64,000 nucleotides of DNA. It comes from Microbacterium saperdae. Its GTDB lineage: Bacteria; Actinomycetota; Actinomycetes; Actinomycetales; Microbacteriaceae. Under the pieces are notes generated by a model that was not told the DNA's origin, ran no database searches, and worked only from the letters and a program-made list of their open reading frames with translations. The stretch's first letter is position 1. Each line of letters begins with the position of its first letter. The DNA lies in contig NZ_VFOX01000001.1 of the NCBI RefSeq assembly GCF_006716345.1, positions 1,922,001 to 1,986,000 on the forward strand. The letters are read 5' to 3'. Both the position numbers and the translations under genes were made by a program. Positions 9,802 to 17,992 of this stretch are shown here, piece after piece.

Positions 9802-10467
9802 CTACTCGGACGCACCGGTGCCGCGGACGGCGGTGAGACCGGACGCGACCGGTCCCCGCGCGAGGACGTGGCCGCGCCGGAACGCGAGCCGCGTCCATCG
9901 ACCGGAGCGCGTGACCGGCACCTGCTCCTCACCCGAGATGAACCCGAGCGCATCGGCCGCGAAGGCGATACCGCGGGGCAGATCGGCGAGGTCCTCATCG
10001 GGCTCGCCCCAGATCGCGGCCCGCAGCGCGCGCACGGCCTCCTCGCCGGCGCCGGGTGTCGCACCGCGCGCAACGGCCGAGATGCCCCATTGCGCACGTC
10101 GTGCGATCACGGAGGCGTCCAGCGTGGTCAGCGGCTGCCAGTCGGAGCGCGGAGGCGCGACACCGGCCCAGGCAGGCGAGAGCCCGGTCTCGGGCAGCGT
10201 GAGGCTGCGCTCGTCGTCACCGGCCGTGAGCTCGCTCACCACGAGATCGCATTCCAGTTCGGGATCGGCATGCACGATCCTCATCGCCAGCACAGTGGGA
10301 GTCTGGTCGAACAGTCCGTGGGGCGCGAGCGCGGCGGTCGTCAGGGCGAGCACCCCGCGCGCTGCTTGGAGCCGCACACCCTGATCAGTGATCCTCGCCG
10401 CCCTGCCGACGAATGTCAGAACGTCTCTGGAAGTATCGGCGTCGGCGAGGAGAAGCTGGTGCGGCAC
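9802..10467 (-). CDS. Conserved hypothetical protein
   Basis: Protein of 221 residues that I do not recognise as an enzyme. The frame starts at a GTG (10467) giving VPHQLLLADADTSRDVL. It is acidic and alanine-rich, without signal peptide or membrane segment; mid-protein it has a VHADPELECDLVVSEL segment and the tail is rich in Arg/Gly. Codon bias is typical for the genome, so it is very probably real. It is divergent from tesB across a 51-base gap. Its stop lies 12 bases from the convergent dehydrogenase stop. Confidence 0.75.
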   Translation of the reverse strand: MPHQLLLADADTSRDVLTFVGRAARITDQGVRLQAARGVLALTTAALAPHGLFDQTPTVLAMRIVHADPELECDLVVSELTAGDDERSLTLPETGLSPAWAGVAPPRSDWQPLTTLDASVIARRAQWGISAVARGATPGAGEEAVRALRAAIWGEPDEDLADLPRGIAFAADALGFISGEEQVPVTRSGRWTRLAFRRGHVLARGPVASGLTAVRGTGASE

Positions 10468-10518
10468 GCGTTCTAAACTACCAACGGTGCCGCGCGTGCG
10501 GTCGCGGAGAGGATGTTC

Positions 10519-11409
10519 ATGAGCCCGGAGAACCCTGCGGTCCGGAGTGTCGAGCGTCTGCTCGAGGTGCTCGACCTCGATTTCACGCAAGCCCGTACCA
10601 CCGAGGACATCTTCACCGGCGACTCGCATCCGATGCCGACCGGGCGGATCTACGGCGGTCAGGTTCTCGCGCAGAGTCTCATCGCGGCCGAACGCACTCT
10701 TCCCGAGGATCGGGCCGTGCACTCGATGCACGGGTACTTCCTCCGGCCCGGAGACGCCAGCCAGGGCATCACGATCGCCGTGGACCGCATCCACGACGGC
10801 CGCTCCTTCTCGACGCGGCGGTCGCAGGCATATCAGAACGGCGTGCCGATCTTCTCGATGATCGCCTCGTTCCAGGACGAGGGGCCGGGAGTCGAACATG
10901 CGGAGCCCATGCCGACCGACGTGCCGGCGCCGGAGAGCCTGCTGCCGGACGAGGATCGTGTGGCCGGTCTCGCCGGAGGCGCACGCCGCATGCTGAGCGA
11001 ACGCGCCGCCGACATCCGTCACATCGGTCACCCTCTGTTCGTCGCGGACGATCCGGAACGCGTTCCGCGCCAGGGCGTGTGGATGCGCATGCGCGCTCCC
11101 CTGCCGGATGATCCGCGGCTGCACCGCGCCGCGCTCGCCTACCTGAGCGACATGTCGATCCAGGAGTCGATCCTGCGCGCCCACGGCCTGTACTGGTCGT
11201 TCCCGGGTCTCAAGGTCGCGAGTCTCGACCACGCCATGTGGTGGCACCGTCCGGCGCGCGTCGATGAGTGGCTGTTGTACGTGCAGGAGTCGCCGAATGC
11301 GCGCGGTGGTCGCGGTCTGGCGACGGGACGGATCTACACGCAGGACGGCACGCTCATCGCGAACGTCGCTCAGGAGATCATGATCCGCGTTCCCGAGGGC
11401 ACCGAGTAG
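10519..11409 (+). CDS. tesB: Acyl-CoA thioesterase II
   Basis: Hydrolyses acyl-CoA to free fatty acid and CoA. The 296-residue double-hotdog protein has GGQVLAQSLIAAERTL in the first half and SLDHAMWWHRP in the second; the latter holds the catalytic Asp region of TesB proteins. GGAGAGG at 10506-10512 abuts the ATG at 10513 but sits properly for the ATG at 10519, so the latter start was preferred. TAAACT at 10474-10479 is a likely -10 element. Confidence 0.92.
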   Translation: MSPENPAVRSVERLLEVLDLDFTQARTTEDIFTGDSHPMPTGRIYGGQVLAQSLIAAERTLPEDRAVHSMHGYFLRPGDASQGITIAVDRIHDGRSFSTRRSQAYQNGVPIFSMIASFQDEGPGVEHAEPMPTDVPAPESLLPDEDRVAGLAGGARRMLSERAADIRHIGHPLFVADDPERVPRQGVWMRMRAPLPDDPRLHRAALAYLSDMSIQESILRAHGLYWSFPGLKVASLDHAMWWHRPARVDEWLLYVQESPNARGGRGLATGRIYTQDGTLIANVAQEIMIRVPEGTE

Positions 11410-11514
11410 CCTCGACCGATCCGCCATCCGGGCACCGTGATCTGGGCACCGTCTCCGTCGATCAGCCGGACGATAACGGCGGGAGTGTCGGCAACATTCC
11501 CACCCGGAATCGGC

Positions 11515-12009
11515 TCAGCGGTGGGCGTAGACGATCGAGGGGCCGACGAACGGCTCCCAGACATCACGCATCTCCTGGGTGAGGCGGGTGGGCCTGCCGG
11601 TCTTGGCGTCCACGAGCACGATGATGGCGGTCGAACGTGCGTACAATTCCCGCGGGTTCGCGCTCGGGTCGTTGTGAACTTCATAGCAGACCTCGACGCT
11701 CGATCCCCCGAGCTTGCCGAACCACATCTGCACCTCGAGCGGGCGGCGCTGATAGGGCACCGGCGCGAGGTACTCGATCTCCTGCCGCGCGATCAGCGTG
11801 AGGATGCCCTCTTCGATACCCGAATCGAGCACCGCGGTCGAGGGAGCCTCCTCGCCGGGACCCGCGCGCCAGAACGCCCTGACTCGAGCCTCTTCGAGAA
11901 GCTTGAGCATCGAGGTGTTGTTGACGTGATTGAACGCATCCAGATCGCCCCAGCGGAGCTGGATCGGGATGTGCAGGCGCGGTCCCGGCGTCGAGGTCGG
12001 CTCGCTCAT
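11515..12009 (-). CDS. 4HBT-type acyl-CoA thioesterase
   Basis: Single-hotdog thioesterase of 164 residues (YbgC/FcbC group). The active-site stretch WGDLDAFNHVNN holds the catalytic Asp and the HVNN signature, followed by the long hotdog helix (LLEEARVRAFW). It probably hydrolyses acyl- or aryl-CoA in the cytosol; the natural substrate cannot be read from sequence. It lies eight bases downstream of ettA on the same strand. The 105 bases between its stop and the convergent tesB stop contain a short GGGCACCGT repeat and no gene. Confidence 0.88.
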   Translation of the reverse strand: MSEPTSTPGPRLHIPIQLRWGDLDAFNHVNNTSMLKLLEEARVRAFWRAGPGEEAPSTAVLDSGIEEGILTLIARQEIEYLAPVPYQRRPLEVQMWFGKLGGSSVEVCYEVHNDPSANPRELYARSTAIIVLVDAKTGRPTRLTQEMRDVWEPFVGPSIVYAHR

Positions 12010-12016
12010 CGATACC

Positions 12017-13696
12017 TCAGTCGCGCGTCAGCTTGCGGTGGGTCGAGCGGTGAGGCTTGGCCGCATCCGCGCCGAGGCGCTCGATCTTGTTCTCCTCGTA
12101 GGATTCGAAGTTCCCCTCGAACCAGTACCACTTGGCGGGAGCGTCGTCCGTGCCCTCATAGGCGAGGATGTGGGTGGCGATGCGGTCCAGGAACCACCGG
12201 TCGTGGGTGATGACCACGGCGCAGCCGGGGAACTCGAGGAGGGCGTTCTCGAGCGAGCTGAGCGTCTCGACGTCCAAGTCGTTCGTAGGCTCGTCGAGCA
12301 GCAGCAGGTTGCCGCCCTCCTTCAGCGTGAGAGCCAGGTTCAGGCGGTTCCGCTCACCACCGGAGAGCACACCGGCCTTCTTCTGCTGGTCAGGTCCCTT
12401 GAAACCGAACTTCGACACGTAGGCGCGCGAGGGGATCTCCGTCTTGCCGACCGTGATGTAGTCGAGTCCGTCGGACACGACTTCCCACAACGTCTTGTTC
12501 GGGTCGATGTTGGAGCGCGACTGGTCGACGTAGCTGATCTTGACCGTCTCACCGATCTTCAGATCGCCGGCGTCCAGGGGCTCCAGTCCGACGATCGTCT
12601 TGAACAGAGTCGTCTTTCCGACACCGTTCGGGCCGATGACGCCCACGATGCCGTTCGGCGGAAGGCTGAAGCTCAGGCCGTCGATCAGCACACGATCGTC
12701 GAAGCCCTTCTGGAGCTTCTTCGCCTCGATCACGACGCTTCCGAGACGAGGCCCGGCGGGGATCTGGATCTCTTCGAAGTCGAGCTTACGAGTCCGCTCC
12801 GCCTCCGACGCCATCTCCTCGTAGCGGGCGAGTCGGGCCTTCGACTTCGTCTGGCGCCCCTTCGCGCTGGAACGCACCCAGTCGAGCTCCTCCTTGAGGC
12901 GCTTCGCGAGCTTCGCGTCCTTCTTGCCCTGGATCTCGAGGCGCTCGCCCTTCTTCTCCAGGTAGGTCGAGTAGTTGCCCTCGTAACCGATGAGACGGCC
13001 ACGGTCGACCTCGGCGATCCACTCGGCGACATGGTCCAGGAAGTACCGGTCGTGAGTGATCGCGATCACTGCGCCCTTGTAGGCCTGGAGGTGCTGCTCG
13101 AGCCAGAGGACACTCTCGGCGTCGAGGTGGTTGGTGGGCTCGTCCAAGAGCAGGAGATCCGGCTTCTGCAGCAGCAGCTTCGCGAGCGCGACGCGTCGCT
13201 TCTCTCCACCGGAAAGCGGGGCGATCGCCGCATCGCCGGGCGGAGTGCGGAGAGCATCCATCGCCTGGTCGAGCTGGGAGTCGAGGTCCCAACCGTCGGC
13301 AGCGTCGATCTCCTCCTGGAGACCGCCCATCTCAGCGAGGAGAGCATCGAAGTCCGCGTCGGGGTCGGCCATCAATGCGGAGATCTCGTTGAAGCGGTCG
13401 ACCTTGGCCTTGATCGCGATACCGTCCTGGATGTTCTCCAGGACGGTCTTGGACTCATCGAGCTCCGGCTCCTGCATGAGGATGCCCACGCTGTATCCCG
13501 GCGACAGCTTGGCCTCACCGTTCGAGGGCGTGTCGAGCCCCGCCATGATCTTGAGGATCGTCGACTTACCGGCACCGTTCGGGCCGACCATGCCGATCTT
13601 CGCCCCGGGGAGGAACGCCATCGTGACGTCGTCGAGGATGAGCTTCTCGCCCACCGCCTTACGCGCACGAACCATCGAGTAGATGTACTCAGCCAC
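12017..13696 (-). CDS. ettA: Energy-dependent translational throttle protein EttA (ABC-F)
   Basis: Soluble ABC-F ATPase that binds the ribosomal E site and gates elongation according to ATP/ADP level. Of 559 residues, two ABC modules are complete: Walker A GPNGAGKST and GPNGVGKTT, signatures LSGGEKRRVALAKLL and LSGGERNRLNLALTL, and Walker B LLLLDEPTNHLDAES and LLLLDEPTNDLDVET. The linker between them is highly charged, and the protein begins MAEYIYSMVRARKAVGEK as EttA does. There are no membrane segments. The length fits EttA rather than a resistance ABC-F. Confidence 0.95.
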   Translation of the reverse strand: MAEYIYSMVRARKAVGEKLILDDVTMAFLPGAKIGMVGPNGAGKSTILKIMAGLDTPSNGEAKLSPGYSVGILMQEPELDESKTVLENIQDGIAIKAKVDRFNEISALMADPDADFDALLAEMGGLQEEIDAADGWDLDSQLDQAMDALRTPPGDAAIAPLSGGEKRRVALAKLLLQKPDLLLLDEPTNHLDAESVLWLEQHLQAYKGAVIAITHDRYFLDHVAEWIAEVDRGRLIGYEGNYSTYLEKKGERLEIQGKKDAKLAKRLKEELDWVRSSAKGRQTKSKARLARYEEMASEAERTRKLDFEEIQIPAGPRLGSVVIEAKKLQKGFDDRVLIDGLSFSLPPNGIVGVIGPNGVGKTTLFKTIVGLEPLDAGDLKIGETVKISYVDQSRSNIDPNKTLWEVVSDGLDYITVGKTEIPSRAYVSKFGFKGPDQQKKAGVLSGGERNRLNLALTLKEGGNLLLLDEPTNDLDVETLSSLENALLEFPGCAVVITHDRWFLDRIATHILAYEGTDDAPAKWYWFEGNFESYEENKIERLGADAAKPHRSTHRKLTRD

Positions 13697-13759
13697 CGAA
13701 AACCGCTCCTTCTATTGGCGTCGAAGATCGACACTCCAGCCTACCGGCCCTCGCTGGGG

Positions 13760-14248
13760 TCACCAGTCGATCGACCGTGTGGTTCCGACCAGACAACGTC
13801 CTTCTGCCAACTGCGGCATCACGGCCGTGACGACCTGGCCGGTGGACGGCCCGACCTGTCCGATCAGACACTCCTTGTCACCCCATCGCACGGAGAACTG
13901 CAGGCTCTCCGCGGGGTTGCCCACTGTGGACGTGTCCTGCGTCACCTGCATGGAATCCTTCTCGAACCCCGCAGCGATGAGCGCATCGACGTACGCGCGA
14001 CCCGCTCCGCGTTGATCACTCGACCAGACCGCATTGGCCACGGCGGTGAACAGTGGGAGGTTGTCGTCGGCGGTGCCGTCGGGCACCAACGTCGGTCCGG
14101 ACGCTGTCGGGCTGACCGACGGCACCGGCGACGCACTGGCCGGCGACTCGGTCGCGCTCGGAGTGCAGGCCACGAGGCTGAGCAGCAGCGCTACCGCCCC
14201 TGCCGCCCCGACAGCTCGTCGTGCAGGTAATCCCGATCGTCGAAACAC
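13760..14248 (-). CDS. Actinobacterial lipoprotein of unknown function
   Basis: Secreted lipoprotein of 162 residues. An Arg-rich n-region and hydrophobic stretch (AVGAAGAVALLLSLVAC) end in lipobox LVAC with Cys28, followed by a Ser/Pro/Thr-rich linker and a compact domain of about 110 residues with two further cysteines (KECLIG, EGRCLVG) that could form a disulphide. It resembles small conserved lipoproteins of Microbacteriaceae, but I cannot name a function. It lies 63 bases upstream of ettA on the same strand and may share its promoter region. Confidence 0.8.
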   Translation of the reverse strand: MFRRSGLPARRAVGAAGAVALLLSLVACTPSATESPASASPVPSVSPTASGPTLVPDGTADDNLPLFTAVANAVWSSDQRGAGRAYVDALIAAGFEKDSMQVTQDTSTVGNPAESLQFSVRWGDKECLIGQVGPSTGQVVTAVMPQLAEGRCLVGTTRSIDW

Positions 14249-14326
14249 GACCCGAGTCTACGTGCCCGCTGGGCGTCAGCTGCTGCGCACCGCTCTCTCT
14301 CGTACGGGGCGCAGCGCCGGTCCCGT

Positions 14327-14836
14327 TCAGTGCGACAGGCCTGCAGAATCCGTCACCCCTGGCAGCTCGTCCCATGCGCTCGACAGCGACAGGGGAACAT
14401 CCGACTCGTCCAGCGGTTCGTGCTGTGCGGGCTCCTGTTCCGCGGTCGCGCGAACGGAGGTCTCCGCTGCCGAGGAGCGCGGCGTGCGCAAGTAGGCGGT
14501 CGTCCCCCACCGCAGGTCGTGACCGATCGCGTCGGCTTCGATGTCGACGCTGGTGCCGCTCTTCCCGTTGCTCTCCCAGTTGCGGATCTTGAGGCGACCG
14601 GTCACGATCACGCTGTCGCCACAGCGGAGCGACGCTTTCGCGTGCTCGCCGAGCTGGCGGAAGGCCGCGACGGAGAACCAGTTCGTCTCGCCGTCGACCC
14701 ACACCTGGGTCACGGGATCGAGCCGGCGGTGGGTGCTCGCGAGGCGGAAGTTCGTCACGGCGGTCCCCCCGCGGGTCTGGCCGCGCACCGGGTCCGTCGC
14801 GACTCTGCCCACGACGGTGAGTAGTTCGGTCATCAT
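14327..14836 (-). CDS. ssb: Single-stranded DNA-binding protein paralogue
   Basis: OB-fold SSB-type protein of 169 residues. The N-terminal 110 residues match SSB (LLTVVGRVATDP, VTNFRLAST, ETNWFSVAAFRQLGEHAKASLRCGDSVIVTGRLKIRNWE). The C-terminal third is low-complexity and does not end in the DDIPF-type acidic tip that recruits partners, so it is probably a secondary SSB. AAGGAG precedes twin ATGs at 14836 and 14833; spacing favours the second, so the exact start is open by one codon. It is divergent from a small gene with a LexA-like box, and damage-linked regulation of both is possible. Confidence 0.88.
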   Translation of the reverse strand: MMTELLTVVGRVATDPVRGQTRGGTAVTNFRLASTHRRLDPVTQVWVDGETNWFSVAAFRQLGEHAKASLRCGDSVIVTGRLKIRNWESNGKSGTSVDIEADAIGHDLRWGTTAYLRTPRSSAAETSVRATAEQEPAQHEPLDESDVPLSLSSAWDELPGVTDSAGLSH

Positions 14837-15006
14837 GTCTCCTTCGATCCCCGGGGCGTTCGCCCGGCGTGCACCCAGCGTGCGCGTTCAACGGCGAGCC
14901 AGACCGCCCGGACTGCGCGCTGTGTGGAGAAGCAGCGGCTGCACGGAGAAGTGCAGGACGAGTCGCGACTGCCGCGCATACCGTCCGCGGTCCGCAATGT
15001 CGGAGG

Positions 15007-15022
15007 TCGGTCATATGTTCGA
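15007..15022. promoter_or_regulatory. LexA-like (SOS) box
   Basis: TCGGTCATATGTTCGA matches the actinobacterial SOS consensus TCGAACATATGTTCGA at 14 of 16 positions; both differences are in the left half-site. It lies 18 bases upstream of the start of the small gene at 15041 and between it and the divergent SSB paralogue, a sensible place for damage-induced control. Confidence 0.5.
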
Positions 15023-15040
15023 AAGCGGAAGGAGAATCCC

Positions 15041-15310
15041 ATGTCCGACAGCCAGATCACGTCATTGCCCGAGGTGCCCTATGCGACACCGCAGTTGTCC
15101 TCGCCGCGCGAACATCTGGTTCGCGCAGCCGATCATCTGTGGCGCGTCCAGGACAAGACGGAGAGAGTGCTCGGGCACCTCCGCATCGTCGCCGACCCGC
15201 TCGGACTCCGCTACCGCGCTGAGCGATTGCATCTGGCGACGGGCGCGTTCCGCATCGTCGGGGAGTTCTGGCGAGTGGACGACGCCATCTCCGCCCTGCG
15301 GTACTCCTGA
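15041..15310 (+). CDS. Small conserved hypothetical, possibly SOS-regulated
   Basis: Soluble protein of 89 residues starting MSDSQITSLPEV, with GGAAGGAG seven bases before the ATG. The body (residues 25-89) is helical and Arg/Leu-rich, with a conserved-looking REHLVRAADHLWRVQDKTERVLGHL segment. No known domain is recognised. It is the last chromosomal gene before the mobile region, and the LexA-like box in front of it suggests expression after DNA damage. It could be a small regulator or an SSB partner; that is inference only. Confidence 0.72.
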   Translation: MSDSQITSLPEVPYATPQLSSPREHLVRAADHLWRVQDKTERVLGHLRIVADPLGLRYRAERLHLATGAFRIVGEFWRVDDAISALRYS

Positions 15311-15375
15311 GCGAAGGAAGTGAAGGGTGCTCCTGGCTGGACAAGGTTCCAAACTCGCGTCACCCGCTGAGATCG

Positions 15376-15807
15376 TTGATATCTCGGGCGAAGGCGGGGA
15401 TCACGTTGGTCCGTGAGTTGCGTGAGGTGACCCCGGCTACCGACACGCGGGGGCTGGTTTCCTGTGCAGTTGAGAAAGCTCCAACCCCGTACACGCCCGA
15501 ACTGATCGCTGCGCTCCGGTCTGACTACGAGTCGGGGATGTCAGCTCGGGAGATCGGTGATGCTCGTGGTCTTGACAGGGTGACGGTGCTCAAGCGGCTC
15601 CGAGCAGCGGGTGTGAAGATCCGTCGACAGGGTCTCGTTCCCGAGCAAGTGGACGCAGCCGTGGCGATGTACCAGTCGAGACAGACACTCGCTCAGATCG
15701 GCGCGCGCTTTGGTGTCGCGCAAGGCACAGTGGGTCGCTACTTAGTGGCCGCTGGGGTAACCATGCGCCCACCGCTCATCCGTGCAATCTCTAGCCACAC
15801 GTCGTGA
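15376..15807 (+). CDS. Tandem helix-turn-helix protein, left repeat copy
   Basis: Putative DNA-binding protein with two consecutive resolvase-type HTH units: first TPELIAALRSDYESGMSARE with IGDARGLDRVTVLKRLRAAG, then EQVDAAVAMYQSRQTLAQ with IGARFGVAQGTVGRYLVAAG. Such repeats normally form the C-terminus of recombinases or stand alone beside mobile elements. No catalytic domain is attached. The start is unclear: TTG 15376 gives 143 residues, while GTG 15424 is where similarity to the second copy at 23190 begins. It sits at the left edge of the island and may be a remnant of a recombination module. Confidence 0.55.
   Translation: MISRAKAGITLVRELREVTPATDTRGLVSCAVEKAPTPYTPELIAALRSDYESGMSAREIGDARGLDRVTVLKRLRAAGVKIRRQGLVPEQVDAAVAMYQSRQTLAQIGARFGVAQGTVGRYLVAAGVTMRPPLIRAISSHTS
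15424..15790 (+). repeat. Left copy of a diverged direct repeat bracketing the five-gene island
   Basis: This segment aligns along its length with 23190-23555, including long identical blocks such as the one around the shared AGTTGAGAAAGCTCCAACC and GCCCGAACTGATCGCTGCGC. The copies lie in the same orientation about 7.8 kb apart and enclose the whole SIS-HAD to PfkB operon. The divergence (substitutions, one indel, nonsense changes on the right) shows that the duplication is not recent. Confidence 0.75.
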
Positions 15808-15964
15808 AGGAGCGCCGTACCATCTCAGCTGCGGGACGCCCGACGTCTCAAAACGGATGCGATCGACTGCTGGCATCGTGAGGATGACGTGCTCTGACGC
15901 TTCGGCTTGCGGCGCACGTCGTCAACTGGCCCCAAACGCTTCGAGGCTGACCCTCGGTCCCCGG

Positions 15965-15970
15965 TAGGAT
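15965..15970 (+). promoter_or_regulatory. -10 element for the five-gene operon
   Basis: TAGGAT in the context GGTAGGATGGGG fits the actinobacterial TANNNT -10. It lies 76 bases before the first ATG, leaving a leader with GAGGAG at 16031-16036 as the ribosome-binding site. No other strong -10 is visible between 15808 and 16045, a stretch with no convincing gene. Confidence 0.4.
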
Positions 15971-16045
15971 GGGGTGGACAGTGAGGCGCCGGGTGTGAGC
16001 GCAGCGGAGGAACGAAGCAGCGCATAGACGGAGGAGTCTTCAACG

Positions 16046-17992
16046 ATGGCGAAGCCCTATCAAGGAGAGATGGCGAAGCTCTCCGAAACGCTAGGTTGGG
16101 CCATGAGTCTGGACCTCTCCGATCTGGAAGCTGCCCTTCAAACCGCGCTCCTGGGTCCCCTCGTCGCCGTTGGTTCGGGAGGGTCCCTCTCCACCGCTCA
16201 CGCTCTCGCTTTTTTCCACAGAGTCGCGAGCGGCCACGTAAGTGCCGTCTTGACTCCTCTCGAGTCCACGGCGGTACAACACGATCCTGACACCTCGATC
16301 TGGCTTCTGAGCGCGAGCGGGAACAACGTCGACATCGTGGGAGCTGCGAAAGCACTCGTAGGCGATGAGCCACGCCAGCTAGCCGCGCTCATTGGGCGGA
16401 ACGACAGCAAGATCGGACAGATCGCTAAAGCTCATCCGTACATGGATCTCCTCGCCTATGCGCCGCCCACCGGGAAAGACGGGTTCCTCGCGACTAACAC
16501 GCTCTTCGGTGCGGCGGCGATCCTCGGTCGTGCGTACAGTACGGTCACGCCGGGCTCAGTGAGTTGGGAGAGCCATGGCCTCCAGAGCGTTATTGACGCC
16601 GTCGACGAAGCTTCGCCGCTGGTCACCCGTTGGCGAGAACTCGCGAGCACGCTCTGGGACCGCGATACGACGATCATTCTCCACGGCTCGAGCGGTGCGG
16701 TCGGCGCGGTCGACTTGGAATCAAAGTTCACTGAAGCTGCGCTCGGGCATGCACAGATTGCCGATTTCCGAAACTTTGCACACGGCAGGCATCACTGGCT
16801 AGCCAAGAGGGCGGACCAAACTGGCGTTGTGGCGCTCATCGGCGATGACGATGAAGACATAGCTGAACGCACCCTGGCGCTTCTCCCGCCCGAGATTCCA
16901 ATTGCAAGAATTCCGGTGACTGGTTCCCCAGTTCACTCCAGCCTCGTTTCTCTTATCGCCGCGTTCCGCCTATCGGACTGGGCTGGACAAGCCCGTGGTA
17001 TCGACCCGGGCGACCCAGGCGTGCCTGACTTTGGTCGACGCATCTATCACCTTGCACCCTCGCGCCGACCCGCGCTCCCACGCCCCTCCGGACTGACTCG
17101 GCGAGCTGCCGTGGCGATCGAACGCAAGTCAGGGCGAACCGTCCGACAACTTGCTGAGGCGTCTGAGCTCGCAGATTGGCGACGAGCTTTGCGTAGCTTC
17201 CAGCGGAAGCTAACAACCGCGTCGATTGGTGGAGTCGTACTTGATTACGACGGTACGGTCGTCGATACAAGGCATCGCTTTAGTCCGCCTCAGCCAGATG
17301 TTTTGTCTGAGCTGGTACGGCTGCTCAACGCTGGTCTCCCGGTCGGTATCGCAACAGGTCGTGGCAAGTCTGTCCGCCATGCGTTCCAGGAAGCGATCTC
17401 ACAGGCGCACTGGCCGCGAGTCGTCGTGGGCTACTACAACGGCGCCGAGATCAGTTCACTCGACGACGATTCAACGCCTCTCGTCGAACAGCTACCTGTT
17501 CCAGAGCTCCGTGGGATCGCCGAACGATTGCTCGCACAACCAGAACTAGCGGCACAAACACAGCAGGACCACCGTCGCAACCAGCTCACCGTCACTGCGC
17601 GAGGCACGTTGCGAGAGGAGCGACTGTGGGAGATCGTGCAGGCCGTCGTTCGCGAATCCGCGGCCAACGTGACGGCGCTGCGATCCAGCCATTCGATCGA
17701 TATCCTCAGCCCGTCCGCTTCCAAGCTGAACGTTTCAACGAGAGTGAGCGAGATCGCGGGAACTGACTCTATCCTCGCGATCGGAGACCGCGGGCTCTGG
17801 CCCGGAAACGATCACGAACTCCTCTCCCTCCCCCTCGCCCTCAGCGTGGATCAGACATCCGTGTCTCGTGAAACCTGTTGGAACCTAGGGTCGCCGGGTC
17901 AGCGCGGTCCAGCGACTACCTTGGAATACTTGCGTGCTCTTCAGATCGATGGCGATGGCCGCACGCGTTTCGCGGAAGGGACACTGCGATGA
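16046..17992 (+). CDS. SIS-HAD fusion: sugar-phosphate isomerase-like plus HAD phosphatase
   Basis: Two-part protein of 648 residues. Residues about 30-340 are a double SIS fold: VAVGSGGSLSTAHALAF is the phosphosugar-binding loop and TTIILHGSSGAVGAVDLESK starts the second subdomain, which continues to DFRNFAHGRHHWL. Residues about 390-620 are a HAD hydrolase with all four motifs: LDYDGTVVD (nucleophile Asp), IATGRGKS, a Lys in SASKLNVS, and IGDRGLWPGNDHELL. It could isomerise or bind a sugar phosphate and remove a phosphate from the product. ATG 16046 follows GAGGAG. Its TGA overlaps the next ATG (ATGA). No close named homologue is known to me; this is the first gene of the candidate novel system. 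Confidence 0.8.
   Translation: MAKPYQGEMAKLSETLGWAMSLDLSDLEAALQTALLGPLVAVGSGGSLSTAHALAFFHRVASGHVSAVLTPLESTAVQHDPDTSIWLLSASGNNVDIVGAAKALVGDEPRQLAALIGRNDSKIGQIAKAHPYMDLLAYAPPTGKDGFLATNTLFGAAAILGRAYSTVTPGSVSWESHGLQSVIDAVDEASPLVTRWRELASTLWDRDTTIILHGSSGAVGAVDLESKFTEAALGHAQIADFRNFAHGRHHWLAKRADQTGVVALIGDDDEDIAERTLALLPPEIPIARIPVTGSPVHSSLVSLIAAFRLSDWAGQARGIDPGDPGVPDFGRRIYHLAPSRRPALPRPSGLTRRAAVAIERKSGRTVRQLAEASELADWRRALRSFQRKLTTASIGGVVLDYDGTVVDTRHRFSPPQPDVLSELVRLLNAGLPVGIATGRGKSVRHAFQEAISQAHWPRVVVGYYNGAEISSLDDDSTPLVEQLPVPELRGIAERLLAQPELAAQTQQDHRRNQLTVTARGTLREERLWEIVQAVVRESAANVTALRSSHSIDILSPSASKLNVSTRVSEIAGTDSILAIGDRGLWPGNDHELLSLPLALSVDQTSVSRETCWNLGSPGQRGPATTLEYLRALQIDGDGRTRFAEGTLR

Noticed and set aside
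11930..14230. A 766-residue frame on the plus strand across ettA
   Set aside because: It is antisense to ettA, whose two ABC modules are complete; the composition is Leu/Arg/Val-rich with no domain.
15327..15370. Weak similarity of GTGCTCCTGGCTGGACAAG to the tRNA-Arg 3' end, as a candidate left attachment site
   Set aside because: Only about 14 of 19 positions match and the order then diverges. I could not find a convincing long copy of the tRNA end at the left boundary, so the left att site is left open.
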